Shown here piece by piece: positions 5,159 to 5,197 of a DNA stretch of 5,197 nucleotides; the first letter of the stretch is position 1, and every line of letters starts with the position of its first letter. The translations under genes were made by a program, and so were the position numbers. Below the pieces are notes generated by a model that worked only from the letters and a program-made list of their open reading frames with translations, did not search any database and was not told where the DNA came from. This DNA is from Alphaproteobacteria bacterium (GTDB lineage: Bacteria > Pseudomonadota > Alphaproteobacteria > Sphingomonadales > Sphingomonadaceae), in contig JAQGLH010000382.1 of NCBI GenBank assembly GCA_028293005.1, forward strand, positions 1 to 5,197, read 5' to 3'.

Positions 5159-5197
5159 TCAGGCGGTCAGCCGTAAACCCTGGTAATCATTGTCCTC
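5159..5197 (-). CDS. Possible C-terminal end of an upstream gene (partial)
   Basis: Read on the minus strand from the right edge, one frame gives EDNDYQGLRLTA followed by a TGA at 5161-5159. The next gene would then start about 66 bp downstream, in the same direction as the hydrolase. Twelve codons are too few to identify a family, and another frame also ends nearby (RTMITRVYG, stop). The call rests on the protein-like character of the tail and on the lack of any other use for the region. Confidence 0.35.
   Translation of the reverse strand, partial: EDNDYQGLRLTA

Noticed and set aside
4274..5176. 300-codon plus-strand frame antisense to the hydrolase
   Set aside because: Arg/His/Gln-rich shadow without motifs; the minus strand has the full esterase signature.
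1..5197. CRISPR array, tRNA/rRNA, insertion sequence or prophage remnants
   Set aside because: No regularly spaced repeats, no cloverleaf-like or rRNA sequence, no transposase-like frame and no terminal inverted repeats were recognised.

Overview
The window is GC-rich DNA with dense coding, wobble-position GC bias and long antisense shadow frames. A TonB-dependent receptor with a sphingomonad-style plug sits beside acyl-CoA genes. This suggests an alphaproteobacterium of the Sphingomonadales (Sphingomonas, Novosphingobium or Sphingobium type). That assignment is an inference from protein style, not from a marker gene.

Layout from left to right. (1) Positions 1-869, minus strand, hold the first 289 codons of a TonB-dependent outer-membrane receptor; the rest lies beyond the left edge. 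(2) Positions 870-1040 are non-coding, with the receptor leader (Shine-Dalgarno and a GC hairpin), an AT-rich promoter-like stretch, and a small hairpin just after the next gene's stop. (3) Positions 1041-1841, minus, encode a crotonase-fold (enoyl-CoA hydratase/isomerase) protein. (4) Positions 1856-3091, minus, encode a CaiB/BaiF class III CoA-transferase, 14 bp upstream of the crotonase and almost certainly co-transcribed with it. (5) Positions 3092-3187 are a divergent promoter region with a near-perfect 21-bp palindrome. (6) Positions 3188-4096, plus, encode a LysR-type regulator. (7) Positions 4097-4183 lie between convergent genes and hold a probable two-way terminator. (8) Positions 4184-5092, minus, encode a hormone-sensitive-lipase-type alpha/beta hydrolase. 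(9) Positions 5096-5197 hold a strong hairpin and possibly the last 12 codons of another minus-strand gene.

Taken together this looks like part of a catabolic cluster. The receptor would import a scarce or bulky carbon source, the esterase would cleave an ester, and the CoA-transferase and crotonase would activate and hydrate or isomerise the resulting acid as a CoA ester. The LysR protein would control the divergent CoA genes. The substrate cannot be read from the sequence. The strongest non-coding clue is a shared 9-mer, CAATATTAG. It overlaps the palindrome beside lysR and also lies upstream of the receptor, so the receptor may belong to the same regulon. No RNA genes, CRISPR arrays, insertion sequences or phage genes were seen.
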